Shown: positions 37,746-49,068, numbered from the stretch's first letter. The stretch is 64,000 bases of DNA from Bettongia penicillata ogilbyi (GCA_023548195.1 JAJHZJ010000808.1:4755182-4819181); one strand, 5' to 3'. Notes: generated by a model from the sequence alone, not told the origin. Numbers and translations: made by a program.

Positions 37746-38094
37746 AATATTAAAAGATAATAACCAACTTAACTTTTCTTAGATGATACAGAGTCATCAA
37801 AATGAAAATCAAATATGATATGATGCTTTAATTTAGATATGCCTTTGGAGGATTCTGTGAGCAGACTGGCTGCTAATCTGTATGATTACTTTATAAACCA
37901 TTGCCTAGAAGGGGTTGGAAGTTAGGTCCCGAGGTTCTACAGTGTGTCAAGGTAAGACCCCTGACACACCTTTTCCACTCAGAAAAAGCAGCTGAAGGTC
38001 ATGCATCTGACAGAAGAAACTGTCAGAAGTTTCTAGATGAGTAGTTGTACTAGCAAAAATATTACATGTTTTTATATGCTTACATATGTATATA

Positions 38095-38322
38095 CCGGAT
38101 GGCACAGTGAACAGAGGGCCAGGAATGGATTCAGGAAGACCTGAGTTCAAATATAACCTTACAAGTTGTGTGATCCTGGGGAAGTCACTCAAACCCTGTT
38201 TGTCCCAATTTCCTCAGCTGTAAAATGAACCGGAGAAGGAAAGAGCAAACTACTCCAGTATTTCTATCAAGAAAATCCCAAATGGGATCACGAGTCAGAC
38301 ATGCCTGAAACAACTGAACAAC
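38095..38322 (+). mobile_element. Marsupial CORE-SINE, nearly full length
   Basis: CCGGATGGCACAGTGAACAG head, AGGAAGACCTGAGTTCAAAT, CCTCAGCTGTAAAATGAACCGG, GGGATCACGAGTCAGACATGCC. Confidence 0.92.
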
Positions 38323-39000
38323 CCTAGGAAATAGGGCCTGAAATAAATGTTAAGTAACAAGTGAAATAGAAATGTGGGGAGGAGAAAAAAGGGAAAAAAT
38401 ATGAAAAGTGATAAAGTGACAGGAATTATTTTCTTACTAACCACTTTCATCATGGAAATTCGATAAAGCTATTATTCATAAGCATAAGAAATTTTCTTCA
38501 GGAGAAAAAAAATCTCCAGAACTGCTATGGCACAATGAATTTGGAAAGATCTGTGATTCAAAGTGGACCAAAAGCTTAATGCATTCTGCTTTTAATTATT
38601 TTCATTGGAAGAGATAAGCGGAATGGGCAAAGTGAAATAAATAAATATAAATAAGTAATTAAATAAATAAATGGAAGGTCATTCTAAATTCAAATTTGGA
38701 ATACATTGTGATATTTTTTTCTGAGATTTAATATTTATGTTTTGCTTTGGGCTAACATAAAAATTAAGTTGCATTTCCCCAAGTACATACCAAATGATAA
38801 TGGGAAAAAGAGGAGATGAGAAAAAAAGACTAAAATTTCTTAAACTTGCTACAAATAATCACAAAAGCAGAAAATGCACATGCAGTTAAGCAGGAATTGA
38901 CTCATAGCCTGTTTGACTGTCATAGCCTGTCATGATTTTTGTCTATCTCCTATTCATTTATTCATATTAGAATCTTATTTTTACAAACAAAGAATAAGAG
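38322..39000. other. Unassigned sequence with an AATA-rich tract near 38637-38672
   Basis: No gene or repeat family recognised. Confidence 0.4.
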
Positions 39001-39150
39001 GCGGTCTAGTGTGGCAGACAAAAAGCTGCTTTCAAATCAGGAAACCCTGTGATCTGGTCCCACCCACCTCTGACCCTTATCTGCTGTGGGACCATAGGCA
39101 AGTTACCCATCCTGCCAGTGTCCTCAGGCAACTTTCTAAGATTAAAAATT
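39000..39150 (+). mobile_element. Decayed marsupial SINE
   Basis: GGCGGTCTAGTGTGGCAGAC head, TTCAAATCAGGAAACCCTG, GTGGGACCATAGGCAAGTTACCC. Confidence 0.55.
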
Positions 39151-39289
39151 GAGTTTTGTCACTGGGAATTCCCTACACAAAGGGAAGAAAAGTCATGAAT
39201 AAATAATGTAACAGGTCATACCTACAAAGGGAAAGATGGCAAACTACTCTTTTTGATAGGTCCTGTTAGAGAATACATCTAGAAGGATC

Positions 39290-39460
39290 ACAGAAACCGG
39301 ATGGCTATCTTCAAATACATGGAAGTTGATCTAATTGGAGACTCCTGTCCTACTTGCCCAGTTGGTGGCTATTACAACCAGTAAAGAAGTAAGCAGGCTT
39401 CATCTCAAAATAAGGAAAAATGTCCTAACAATTAGAGATATCCCAAATGGAAGGAAGGGG
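39290..39460 (+). mobile_element. CR1/L3 3' end fragment, sense
   Basis: GGCTATCTTCAAATACATGGAAG and AAGGAAAAATGTCCTAACAATTAGAG are the sense-strand counterparts of the antisense copies at 3140 and 20080. Confidence 0.7.
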
Positions 39461-39474
39461 AGAGGGGGCACAAA

Positions 39475-39905
39475 GAAAATTGCATGGTCCAGTGGAAAGA
39501 ACATCAGCTCTGGAGTCAGAGAATGTAAGTTCAAATAAACCTCCCTGAGACTCAGTTTCCTCATATGTAAAATGAAGGACCTCTAAGGTCCCTTTCAACT
39601 TAAGTTCTATGAAGTAATGAGTTCCTCGCTGTAATGGGTATGGAGCCTGGCCTGGGTTGGGGACAATGGGTAGAGTGATGGACTTAGAGGTAGGAAGCTC
39701 TAAGTTCAAATCCCATCTCAGTGACTTGTTACTTAAGTAACCTTGACCAAGTTCCTCAGCTTCTCTAGGACTAGGCTTGCTCAGTGGTAGGAGGGCGATG
39801 AGAATAGGGGCACTTTGCTCAGAGATGGGGAGAATTGAATGATGCAACAACCATGAAATGCTTTGCAAGCCTTACAGAGCTATATAAATGCTGCCCAGCT
39901 GTTAA
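39475..39905 (+). mobile_element. Two marsupial SINEs in tandem
   Basis: First: CCAGTGGAAAGAACATCAGC, CTCATATGTAAAATGAAGGACC, TAAGTTCTATGAAG. Second from about 39658: ATGGGTAGAGTGATGGACTTAG, TTCAAATCCCATCTCAG, TATATAAATGCTGCCCAGCTG. Confidence 0.75.
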
Positions 39906-40114
39906 ACAGCCGCTGAAGGACCATGTCAGGGATACTGCAGAGGGCACTCAAGCAGGCCTGGTACAAGGCAACGAATCAGATGGTCTTCAAAGTGCCCTTC
40001 AACACTGAGAGTCTACAAATCCATTTAGAAATCACAGCCTCTAGCTCTGGGAAAAGTTGGAGGGCAAGGTTCCGTTCAGTGGAACAAAAAGAGATGCAGG
40101 ACTGGGTAGCAGGT

Positions 40115-40365
40115 TCAAGACCAAGTGGCATAGTGGATTGGCTGTTGGCCTTGGTGCCAGGAAGACCAGAGTTCAAATCCTGTCTCAGACACTTACTAGC
40201 TGGAAGAGCCTGAACAAATCACTTAAACTCTACCATGCTCTAGTTTGTTGTCTGTAAAATGAGGGCAAGGATAAGACTTATCTCACAGGCCTGTCTTGAG
40301 GACCAGATACACATAAAGTGCTTTGCACACCTTAAAGTATTATCTATGTGCTAGTTCAACAAAGA
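40115..40365 (+). mobile_element. Marsupial SINE with long 3' part
   Basis: AGTGGCATAGTGGATTGGCTG, AGACCAGAGTTCAAATCCTGTC, AAAGTGCTTTGCACACCTTAAAG, TCTATGTGCTAG. Confidence 0.9.
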
Positions 40366-40675
40366 AGTGATTTCTCTGTGGGAGTAGTGGGGAGAGAAAG
40401 AATCCATGAAAAAGGTGGAGAAAGATTTTTGTTGAGTAATCTCTAAACAAGCATTCATTACATGGCTAGTCCAGGACAGGCACCGGGGTTATGATGACAA
40501 AAATGAAGTGATTCCTGTTCTAAGGAGCCTCCATTCTGTTATGTATAGATAAAGGTTTATACAAAGTACATGAAGTTAATTTCATAGGGGGAGGCATTAG
40601 CAGTTGCAGGAGTGGGGGATACGAATGGAAGGCTTTATGTGGGTGAGACTGGAGCTGAGTTTAAAAGAAAAAAAT

Positions 40676-40980
40676 AAATATACACACATACATACATACA
40701 CATATATGTATACACACATACACTAAAAGGTAGAGGTAGAAACAGAGAGGGAGGAGAGTATATATATGTAATATATACACATAAACACATATACATATAT
40801 AATATAAATATACATACACCAAAAGGAAGAGAGAGAGGTGGGAGGGAATGTATTTTATATATACATACATACACATACCTATACATATACACACATAGAT
40901 ATATATATATACATACATATGCATATACCATACATATACATATGTACACATACATATAAGCATGTGTGTGCACACACACG
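40676..40980. repeat. Complex (TA)/(CA)/(CATA) low-complexity block
   Basis: Several TACACACATA-type arrays separated by two similar purine spacers (around 40728-40757 and 40815-40850: ACTAAAAGGTAGAGG and ACCAAAAGGAAGAGAG). The pattern suggests duplication of a repeat-plus-spacer unit. Open frames here are artefacts. Confidence 0.85.
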
Positions 40981-41442
40981 GAGGAACAGGAAGACCAGGA
41001 GGGTGGAAGCATGGAGCACATGAAAGCCTGTAACGTATAACAAGCATGGAAAGCATAGGCTGGAGTCAAATGTCAACAAGAAGAACTCGTGTTTGCTCCT
41101 AGAGGGAAGCGAGAGGCCCTGGAACTCACTGATCAGGTGATGACAAGATGCTTTAGCACCTGTATTGTAGAAACATCACTTTGGCAGTCATGTAGAAGGT
41201 GGATTAAAAAGGGAAGAGATTGGAGGCAGGGAGACCAACAGGAGGCTACTTCATTAGTCTAAGTATGAGGAGATGAGGGTCTGAAAAAGGGTGATGGCTG
41301 TGTGCAGAGAGAGAAAGGGAGAAGATGTAAGAGATATATTACAGAGTCAAATTGGGCAAGCCCTGCCAACTGATTGGATATGGGACATGTGTGTCGTCAA
41401 GGAATCCCAGGTTTTGTACATATGTAACTAGATGGATGATGA

Positions 41443-41634
41443 TGCCCTGGGGAAGTTGCAGCCTCAAGACCACGTTTGGTCCTCAAGTGCGGCCCTTTGG
41501 CTGAATCCAAACTTCACAGAACAATTCTCCTTAGTAAAAAAGGATTTGTTCTGTAAAACTTGGACTGAGTCAAAAGGCCACACCCAAGGACCCAGAAGGC
41601 CACATACCTTGAGGTCACAGGTTCCTCACTCTTG
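41443..41634. mobile_element. hAT-like MITE, copy 2
   Basis: CCCTGGGGAAGTTGCAGCCTC to GGTCACAGGTTCCTCACTC; shares CTGAATCCAAACTTCACAGAAC and GGCCACACCCAAGGACCC with copy 1 at 35863. Inserted in the L2 fossil. Confidence 0.75.
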
Positions 41635-41939
41635 CTAGAAAGAAATAGGGATATTTGAGATAAAAGAAGATTCTGGATGAAAAGAGCAATTCTATCCAAG
41701 TCGCAGTTGGTAATGAAGGACCAGAATGCAGGAGAGAAGTTAGGTTTGGATAGAGAAGGGCAGCTATGATCGTTGGCATGGGTAGACCGAGAATAATATC
41801 AAAAAGAATTAAACTGCAGCACAAATAGTCTAATTAAGATATTTGGAAGAGCTTCTTGAGTGTGAGTACTGTGAAATACTGTATTTCCTCACCAAAAAAC
41901 TAAATTGCAGTCTCTTTGTTTGGAAAATGTAAGGACTCA

Positions 41940-42052
41940 GAAACAAAAGCTCTCTCTCTGGGGAGGCTTACCCACTGTTTTGCCCAGAGTTCAGAGGGGA
42001 GGCTGGATGACCTCTCTCCTAGACTCAAAGCTCTATGATTTTATGATCCAGA
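41940..42052 (+). mobile_element. CR1/L3 3' end remnant, sense
   Basis: GAGGCTGGATGACCTCTCTCC and AAAGCTCTATGATTTTATGATCC are the usual last bases of this LINE. Confidence 0.6.
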
Positions 42053-42059
42053 AGAGGCT

Positions 42060-43740
42060 GAAATAAAACTTCTGAAATACCCTTAAAAAAAAATATAATG
42101 TTCTGAAATGGAATTCATTATATTGCCTCTCTCTGGCAGGAGTGTTCTTTATTGGGAACCTGAATGCCTCATTAAAAGATGCCTCTCTACATATATGGGC
42201 ATGGAAAAAGAGAGGTGGTTGCAAATACATGTCTAGTCTTAAGGGGACACTTAAACATATCACCCCAATTGAGACAGTTTCTCCATCCAAAAACAATTTT
42301 AAAAATTAAAAGCTGCCCTAGGATAAGCCATTCTTTGCATTTCTAAGTACTCTTATTTAGCACTTAGAGCCTTGAGATCTCATAGCACAAGTAGTTAAAT
42401 TCTGCATACTACAAGTTTCTAGTAAAAATGAAAGGTACATACATGAACTGCTTGGATGACAGTGAGCCCCTGGGTATCGCCTGCCCATAGTGACCAGTCA
42501 GCACACTACCCGGAACTGTCAGCGTTTTCCAAATACTTAGGAAAGACTGAGGATGTTTAGCTGGAAAGGAGAGGGGAAAAAAGTAGAAACAAAAGGGAGA
42601 TTTAGGATAATGACAGATTTTTTTTTCATTAAAATGCTAATGACCACCACAAATTTCACTATAACCATGCTTATAAATTATTCAGTCACATCAGCAGAGA
42701 GGAAGCCTCTCTATAGCTACAGGCAAATGTTTATAATTAATATGTGGCCACTATAAAGAATTGTGCTGGACACAGAAAGCCCTTAATCAGATTTCTTCAG
42801 TGTTTCTATTCAGATGATGGTACAGACAGAACAGGCTGACCAAGTCTCATTACTTTAACATGGTACACATTTCCTTTTTTCTGAAAGCCCAAAGATGGCA
42901 TCCACCCAGAGCATCAATGCCAATAATCCAGCAGGCTTGTAAAAACCTAAATGGCTTCTTAAAGAAAAGGAAAAAAAAAATCCCCTGTAGCATGGGTGGC
43001 TGACATCAAATTGGCTTAAGACAAATACTGCCCTGCAAGTCCTGGGGCCTCTACTAATTCATTAAAGATGGCCAAAGCTGCCCTTTAAAATTAATGATGT
43101 AAATAAACAAACCTGAACAGAGTAGGGTGAAAGAAGAGAATACTAAGAGTCTGAATATCACAGAAGCAAAAAATCTGGCTTCTTCTTTAGGCTAAATTTG
43201 ACCAAAAAGGATGACCAAAAAAATATTCAAAGCTTTAGCACAGACTGAAAACAACACAGTCCCATTCCAGCTCACACAAATTGTATTTACTCTTACGAAA
43301 GTCTAAAAGACTTTGGGTGTTCTGATATACTTTAACATCTGAGAGGGCAGCATGTCGAGGCACAACATCATAAGGCCAGGGCAACATGGTGGGGATGTGG
43401 GGAGGGAGGTGGGAATGATGAAGAGAAAACAGCAGCTACCAGTAACTTAGCAACTTACCAACAATGCTTTTTCACTGAACGTGTCATACAAAGCAATGTA
43501 GTTTACCGAATAGACTAACTGAGCTCCAAACCCAACTGTGACCCAAGAGCTGTGTGACAAGCTCCCTGAATTGTTCAGAAGCACCCAGTCTTCATCATAA
43601 TGGTAAGCGCTCCCTAGCCACAAGTCCCGGCTACTTTAATCTCCAGCCTGTATTACAGGAGGCAGCAGCATAGGTGTTAGCATTTTGACAAGGCATTATA
43701 ACATGGCATTGCACCTTTGGGGGAGAAGGGGGGGAAGGCA
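42060..43740. other. Unassigned sequence; motif-dense patch at 43040-43115
   Basis: No gene or clear repeat recognised, apart from a weak CR1-like remnant near 42545. The patch 43040-43115 carries TAATTCATTAAAG, AAATTAATGATG and a FOX-type TGTAAATAAACA (43098-43109) in repeat-free sequence and could be regulatory. Confidence 0.4.
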
Positions 43741-44195
43741 CGGCTAAACAACTTGTGATACAGTAATGGGATGGAATATTACCAAACTGGAAGAAATAAC
43801 AAATAGGAAGCCTCCAGAGATACATGGGAAGACTTATATGAACTGAAGGCAAACCGAATCCAGAAAACAATATACACAATGGCTGCGACCTAAAGGAAGG
43901 GAAAAAACAACAGAAAAAAACTGAACATTGTACAATTCTACTGGCCAAGATTGGCCCCAGCACCTTTTATTTTTGTCCTCTTTTTTAATGCACCCTCTTC
44001 CCTTCTTTGTAGAGATGGACAAAAAGTGTGGAGTACTGCAGGAGATGGCTGACATGGTAGTTGATTGGGTGGAACTGCTTTCTTTTCCTTCTTTCTTATT
44101 TGTTACAAAGGATAGCTTGGTGAATGGAAGGGAGATGGGAAATTCAGAAAGGAAAATGACATCATAACAAATATTAATAAAAACAAAGTTTAAAA
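43740..44195 (+). mobile_element. L1-like LINE 3' end
   Basis: AACAACTTGTGATACAGTAATG, GGAAGACTTATATGAACTGAAG, AACAATATACACAATGGCTGC, ATGGAAGGGAGATGGG, then AATATTAATAAAAAC at the end. Confidence 0.75.
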
Positions 44196-45285
44196 ACCAC
44201 AGGGTATTGGTCCTTCTCTATAGAAAAAAAATAACCCTGATATTTCTTTCAGGTAGCCCAACTTATTAGGATGGGTCCTTTCAACTGTACCCTAACGCTC
44301 TAACTTGCTTAACAGCTTCCAAATCCAATGTCAACTCCAGATTCTGCAGCTCTTTCAAGACTGATGGGATTCTGGAATTGATCCTTCCTTAGTGAAGGCA
44401 ACCAGAAGAGCGTGGACTGTCAGAAGCTGCCTACACTGTCTACACTGGAGACATGCACTGAAAAATGGCTTTCATACTTGTGGGTGGTAAAAGAGACAAT
44501 GATTTCCTAACCTCGCGGCTGGCTCCAAAATGAATCAAACTCACTCATTTTCCTCCAAGTGACAGAATATACTTAAGCAGATGGATTACAAATGATTTCT
44601 TTGTTGATGACGAAGTCTTGAAAATTCTAAAATCTTAAGTAAACAATATGTGGAGAAATAAGTGGATGTGACTTCTAAACATAGAAAAACCAAATTCAGT
44701 AGTTATTTTTTTCTCTCTTCTTTCCAAGACAACACAGTCTAACAGTGCTGTGCTTCTTGTCACAAAAATCTATTCTAAAAAAATTTAGCTCTAGTTATTA
44801 GGTAAATAAAGCAATCAGAATACTTTTTTTAAAGTTCTCCCTTAAATCAAACTGACATTTCCACCTATTTAAATTCAAAAATATTTGTAGAAAGAAAAAC
44901 TTGCCTATTGTCTTTGCACAATGAAATCCTTTCATTTACTGGCAGATAGGAGATCAAATTTCAAAGAACTGAAGGATAGGAAAGATAGACTCTCAGGAAC
45001 TCAATCCCACAGAAGGTCAGCTTAGGAGACAGGGAAAGCTGTCAAGCATAAAAGTCTGAAGATACGAAGAAGCAATTCTGACAGAAAGGAGGGAGCTCTC
45101 TAAAAAGCATGATGTGGATGCACACGGAACTCACTGATTCATTTAAATGTTTAAAAGGTACATACAGAAGTTGGAAGCAAGAACAGGCAATGGAAGAAGG
45201 AAAAAAAGGATATCCTGACTTACTAGAATAGTATCTACAATGCTAAAAGTCAAAATGAATGAAAACTTGTAAAGGGAGGCTTTGT
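44195..45285. other. Unassigned sequence
   Basis: No gene or repeat recognised. Confidence 0.4.
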
Positions 45286-45289
45286 TGTT

Positions 45290-45513
45290 AACCTTTATTC
45301 AGTTGTGTCTGACTCCTTGTGACCTCCTTTGGAGTGGTTTGCCATTTCTTTTTCCAGCTCACTTTACAGAAGAGGAAATTGAGGCAAAGTGGGTTAAGTG
45401 ACTTACCCAAGGCCACACAGTTTGTGTCTGCAGCTGGATTTAACCTGTAGAAGATGAGTCTTCCTGACTCTAGGATCAGCTCCCTATCCACTAAACGACT
45501 TAGTTGCCCCATA
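45290..45513 (-). mobile_element. Marsupial CORE-SINE, antisense
   Basis: TTCAGTTGTGTCTGACTCCTTGTGACC, GGAGTGGTTTGCCATTTC, AAGTGACTTACCCAAGGCCAC, TCCCTATCCACTAAACGAC. Confidence 0.92.
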
Positions 45514-45524
45514 TAAGGATTTGA

Positions 45525-45605
45525 AGGGGAGACAGCATGGTTAGAGGGCTAACCTTGGGATCAGAAAGACAAGTTCAAGCCCTGCCTTTGGTGCCTAGTA
45601 GGTAC
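45525..45605 (+). mobile_element. Marsupial SINE 5' remnant
   Basis: GACAGCATGGTTAGAGGGC, TTGGGATCAGAAAGACAAGTTC. Confidence 0.6.
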
Positions 45606-46740
45606 GCATTCAAGAAAAAGTAGATTAACTTTTCAGGACCTCAGGTAACATTCAAAGACTTTAATTGACAAACTGTCAATTTCCATTAGTGGAGAAAATT
45701 TCCACACTAATTTCCTTCCATAGACAAAATTGTGAACCAAAGAAACCTAAAGCTATGGACAATGCAGAACACAATGGATAGGTTACTTTCTGACTTTCCA
45801 AGTCCTTTTAGAATACATCTCAGAATCACATACTTCTAAAAATCATGTAATCAGTTCAACAGAAGTGGAATAACTCGTCAATATGGTCAATGATGTCCTA
45901 ACTCTTGTGGGATGCCATTACTAACGGCTCTCAGAGTATGGCCCTTACAGTAGGATATAAATTTCCAGGCAGCCCCTCAGGTGTAACATCTCATTTAGCA
46001 CACAGCAGAAGAGACTACACAGCATAAGGATATCAAGAAATATTATTTGACAAGAATGTTGATGAGAAAGGTTTATATTCTTGGTGACTATATTTTTTTC
46101 CAACTGTTAAAAGAAAATAAAAGTAAACAATTTTTTAAATAAAATCTCTGTAAAACTAAAAATATTTCTGTCCATTTCATCTACATAGTATCCCAAAGGA
46201 GAAACAAATCATTCAGGGCAGTGAACAAAGCAGAGCCTCATTCTGTTCCTGGACCAGGTATCTGAAGAGATCAAGATAAATAGGGTACATGACTTAGGTA
46301 AGCAGCAAGGGAGGTATTTATGAGGTTTTGAAGTGTTTACTTTGCAACTTTTTAATCACTGTATTTATGGGGCCAGGAATAATATATTCAAGACCAGAAA
46401 TGGTTTATAAGCACAATCATCCTTAACAAATCCATTAACACCTCTTCCAAGAATCCTCAGTATGCTGATCTGGGTAAAAGGGAGAAGGAGCCTGGCAAAA
46501 CACAAATCAAACAGCAGCAGCCCTGAAAGCTTCTTTTTTAGTGCCTAAGAGTCACCTTCTCCAGAGCATCTCTCATTTTAGCATTTATTACTCTTAGATT
46601 CATTACTGTTATTCCAAAATGGAAACTTACAAGAACATCAATAAACAGGCAAAAAGATTACTGTTTTAATTAGTTTGGACTTCTTTTAAAATAAATAAAA
46701 GCTAAAGTTACCTACTAAAAAAAGCTATTCTGCAACATTT
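45605..46740. other. Unassigned sequence
   Basis: No gene or repeat recognised. Confidence 0.4.
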
Positions 46741-46742
46741 AA

Positions 46743-46962
46743 AACAGGACAGGATAGATGGTGAAGTAGATGGAGTGCCAGGCCGGGGGTCAAGAAGACT
46801 CATCTTCCTGAGTTCAAATCTGGTCTCAGATACTTATGAGCTATTCGACCCTACTTGCCTCATTTTCCTCATCTGTAAAATGAGCTGGAAATGGCAAACC
46901 ATTCCAGTGTCTTTGCCAAGAAATCTTGGTCACAAGGAGGCAAATACAACTAAACGATAACA
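46743..46962 (+). mobile_element. Marsupial CORE-SINE, nearly full length
   Basis: AGATGGTGAAGTAGATGGAGTGCC, TTCCTGAGTTCAAATCTGG, CTCATCTGTAAAATGAGCTGG, CCATTCCAGTGTCTTTGCC. Confidence 0.92.
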
Positions 46963-47259
46963 TTTAAAATAATATATTATTTTACTTACAAAAATCACAA
47001 TTCTGTATGTCTCCTATAATATGATGATACAGTAAAATTATGGCTATCTCAGACCTTTAGGAGAATGTCACAGTCTTTTCCTTGATAGATACTCCTCCCC
47101 CTTTTAAGAATTAGAAGTCGACTGAACTAAGAATTTCCCTCTGAGGTGTTTTATTTTGGTTTAGGGCAAAGAGGGGATGGAAGAAAGGAGCAGTGTCATC
47201 ATTAATGATTTGCAGGTGGGAGAGATGTTAGTAATGTGTGACAATAATCAAGCAATTGA

Positions 47260-47420
47260 CAAACCTATCTTAATCACCACTGGTGTAGGCACTGGGCTCA
47301 GAAATTCAAAAAGTCAAAAAGTTCCTGGCTTCAAGATCTTCCATTCCACTGGGAGAAACAACACATATGGGCAAAATGGTATGTAAAACACACAAATAGA
47401 AATTTCTGAGGAGATACTAA
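47260..47420 (-). mobile_element. L2 3' end remnant, antisense
   Basis: GGTGTAGGCACTGGGCTCAG, TCCTGGCTTCAAGATCTTCC, ATTCCACTGGGAGAAACAAC. Confidence 0.5.
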
Positions 47421-47570
47421 CAACACAAGACAGGCTTCCCAGAATGACAATGAGCATGGCAGGACTAGGGAACTGGACCTCAGGATCTGAGACACTGGGC
47501 ACTTTACACCCTGAGGGCACTCATATCCATCTTACTTCCCTCAGGAATACTTCGGAGAGTTTAACACTAT

Positions 47571-47584
47571 AGAAAAGAGAAACA
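47571..47584 (+). repeat. Left target-site duplication of HAL1
   Basis: AGAAAAGAGAAACA lies directly before the G-rich first bases of the element and is repeated at 50560-50573. Confidence 0.9.
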
Positions 47585-48411
47585 GGGGGGGCGGAGCCAA
47601 GATGGCGGAGTAGAAGGACGCACATTTACGAGCTCCGAGCCCACAACCCATGGAATTGAGGTAAAAGGAGATCCCCATAAATTCTGAATCTCTGCAGGGG
47701 GTGCATAAACATAGGGGAAGAGATTTCCGTTCCACTGAACCCTGGAGAGACATCCCCGGGGTCCATCGCACCTCGGAAAGCGGACCCCACCCCCACCCCT
47801 GGCCGCGAACCAGAGAAGCTGACCCGAGCAGACTTCAGAGAGGAAAGCTCCGGGGGAAGCTCCGGCAGCCGGGAAAGTCCCTCCGCCCACAGAAGCTACA
47901 GGTCAGTAAGAAAGAAAGCTGCGATAGGGGAGGGGAGCGGAGCGTCTCCGTGACTTGGGCCCCCTCGGGAGGAAGCGGCTGCGGCAGAGACGGGGGCAGG
48001 AAGCGGCGGAGGCAGAGGCGTGGGCAGGCGGCTGAGGCAGCAACGGCCCGGGACTCAGGAATCCCCCAGCAGCAGGTAGGATCTTCAATACTGAAGGTCT
48101 TTCCAACCTGAGGGAGCCGAGTAGGGGAGACAGCCCTGCCCCCACCCTGCTCTACTGCTGAACGCCTCTGAATAAAACCCCCAAGGGAGCTGAGCACAGC
48201 AGGCGGGGCCCCCCACCCGCTCCGTTCCTGAAAGTCTCTGCAGAAAGCCCCTGAGGGCCCAAGATTAGAAGGCGGCCCTGCCCCCACCCTTGCGCCAGAA
48301 CTAAAGCTTGCCGCGGGAAAGCGCATTTGAATCTCAGAGGCCAAGCACTAGCTGGGCGGATCCAGGCAGGGGTGGAAAGGAATCTCAGAAATCAAGTAAC
48401 TGGCTGGGAAA
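47585..48411 (+). promoter_or_regulatory. HAL1 5' UTR, probable internal promoter, CpG-rich
   Basis: This is the only clearly CpG-rich stretch in the window. By analogy with L1, the 5' UTR would carry an internal RNA polymerase II promoter. Long open frames occur on both strands (for example + strand 47701-48111 and - strand 47835-48344). I recognise no protein in them, and GC-rich DNA has few stop codons by chance, so I do not call them genes. Confidence 0.7.
47598..47608 (+). promoter_or_regulatory. YY1-like site at HAL1 5' end
   Basis: CAAGATGGCGG matches the known YY1 motif (AAGATGGCGGC) and lies about 14 bases from the element start. A YY1 site at the same place in human L1 directs accurate transcription start. 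The function here is inferred by analogy. Confidence 0.65.
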
Positions 48412-49068
48412 ATGCCTAGAAAGGGGAAGAAAAATAAGACTTTGGAGAGTTTTTTCCAACAAATGCAAATGATCCCGACCTTCGGATCTGATGGGGAGGA
48501 TGAGAACGTATTTTTCCCATCAGGGAAAGATGTGGAGGGCGGGGCCTCAGTACCCCAGACACCCCAGGGGGGTGTTGGGTGGGCTCAGGCCTTGGAAGAG
48601 CTTAAAAAGGATTTTGAAAAGCAAGTTAGACAGGTGGAGGAAAGACTGGGAAGAGAAATGACAAAGATGCAAGAAGAGTATGAAAAACAGGTCAATACCT
48701 TGGTAAAGGAGACCCAAAAAAATGCTGAGGAAATTAACACCTTGAAAAATAGGCTCACTCAATTGGCAAAAGAGGTTCAAAAAGCCAATGAGGAGAAGAA
48801 TGCATTCAAAAGCAGAATGAGCCAAATGGAAAAAGAGGCTCAAAAGCTCACTGAATTTAATAGTTCTCTCAAAATTAGAATGGAACAGATGGAGTCTAAT
48901 GACTTTATGAGAAACCAAGAAATCACCAAACAAAACCAAAAGAACGATAAAATGGAAGAGAATGTGAAATATCTCATGGGAAAAACAACTGACCTGGAAA
49001 ATAGATCAAGGAGAGACAACTTAAAAATTATGGGACTACCTGAAAGCCATGATCAAAAAAGAGCCTAG
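48412..49068 (+). CDS. HAL1/L1 ORF1 protein, N-terminal part up to the frameshift
   Basis: The frame starts at ATG (MPRKGKKNK, a basic start typical of L1 ORF1p) and runs 218 codons. Residues about 58-195 are rich in Glu, Lys and Gln with regular Leu/Met spacing, matching the trimerising coiled coil of ORF1p. Near residue 200, RSRRDNLKIMGLPE marks the start of the RNA-recognition (RRM-like) domain; the human counterpart has a similar R-R-x-N-L-x-I-x-G-x-P-E motif. After GLPESHDQ the frame runs into a stop at 49066-49068 because of a shift in an A run at 49055-49060. ORF1p is an RNA-binding nucleic-acid chaperone that coats its own transcript. This copy cannot make the whole protein in one frame. 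Confidence 0.85.
   Translation: MPRKGKKNKTLESFFQQMQMIPTFGSDGEDENVFFPSGKDVEGGASVPQTPQGGVGWAQALEELKKDFEKQVRQVEERLGREMTKMQEEYEKQVNTLVKETQKNAEEINTLKNRLTQLAKEVQKANEEKNAFKSRMSQMEKEAQKLTEFNSSLKIRMEQMESNDFMRNQEITKQNQKNDKMEENVKYLMGKTTDLENRSRRDNLKIMGLPESHDQKRA

Larger units (their letters stand above)
40440..41860 (-). mobile_element. Long L2 fossil, antisense, with microsatellite and MITE inserts
   Basis: Starts with CAAGCATTCATTACATGGCTAG, GATGACAAAAATGAAGTGATTCC, AAGGAGCCTCCATTCTG. It continues after the TA/CA tract with AACATCACTTTGGCAGTCATG, GGAGGCAGGGAGACCAACAGG, TGATTGGATATGGGACATG, and past the MITE with GTTAGGTTTGGATAGAG. Confidence 0.65.

Noticed and set aside
39425..39868. 147-codon minus-strand frame
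   Set aside because: It runs antisense through two SINEs; the text is SINE sequence, not a gene.
40635..41069. 144- and 131-codon minus-strand frames rich in Tyr, Val and Cys
   Set aside because: They are translations of TA/CA/CATA microsatellite DNA.
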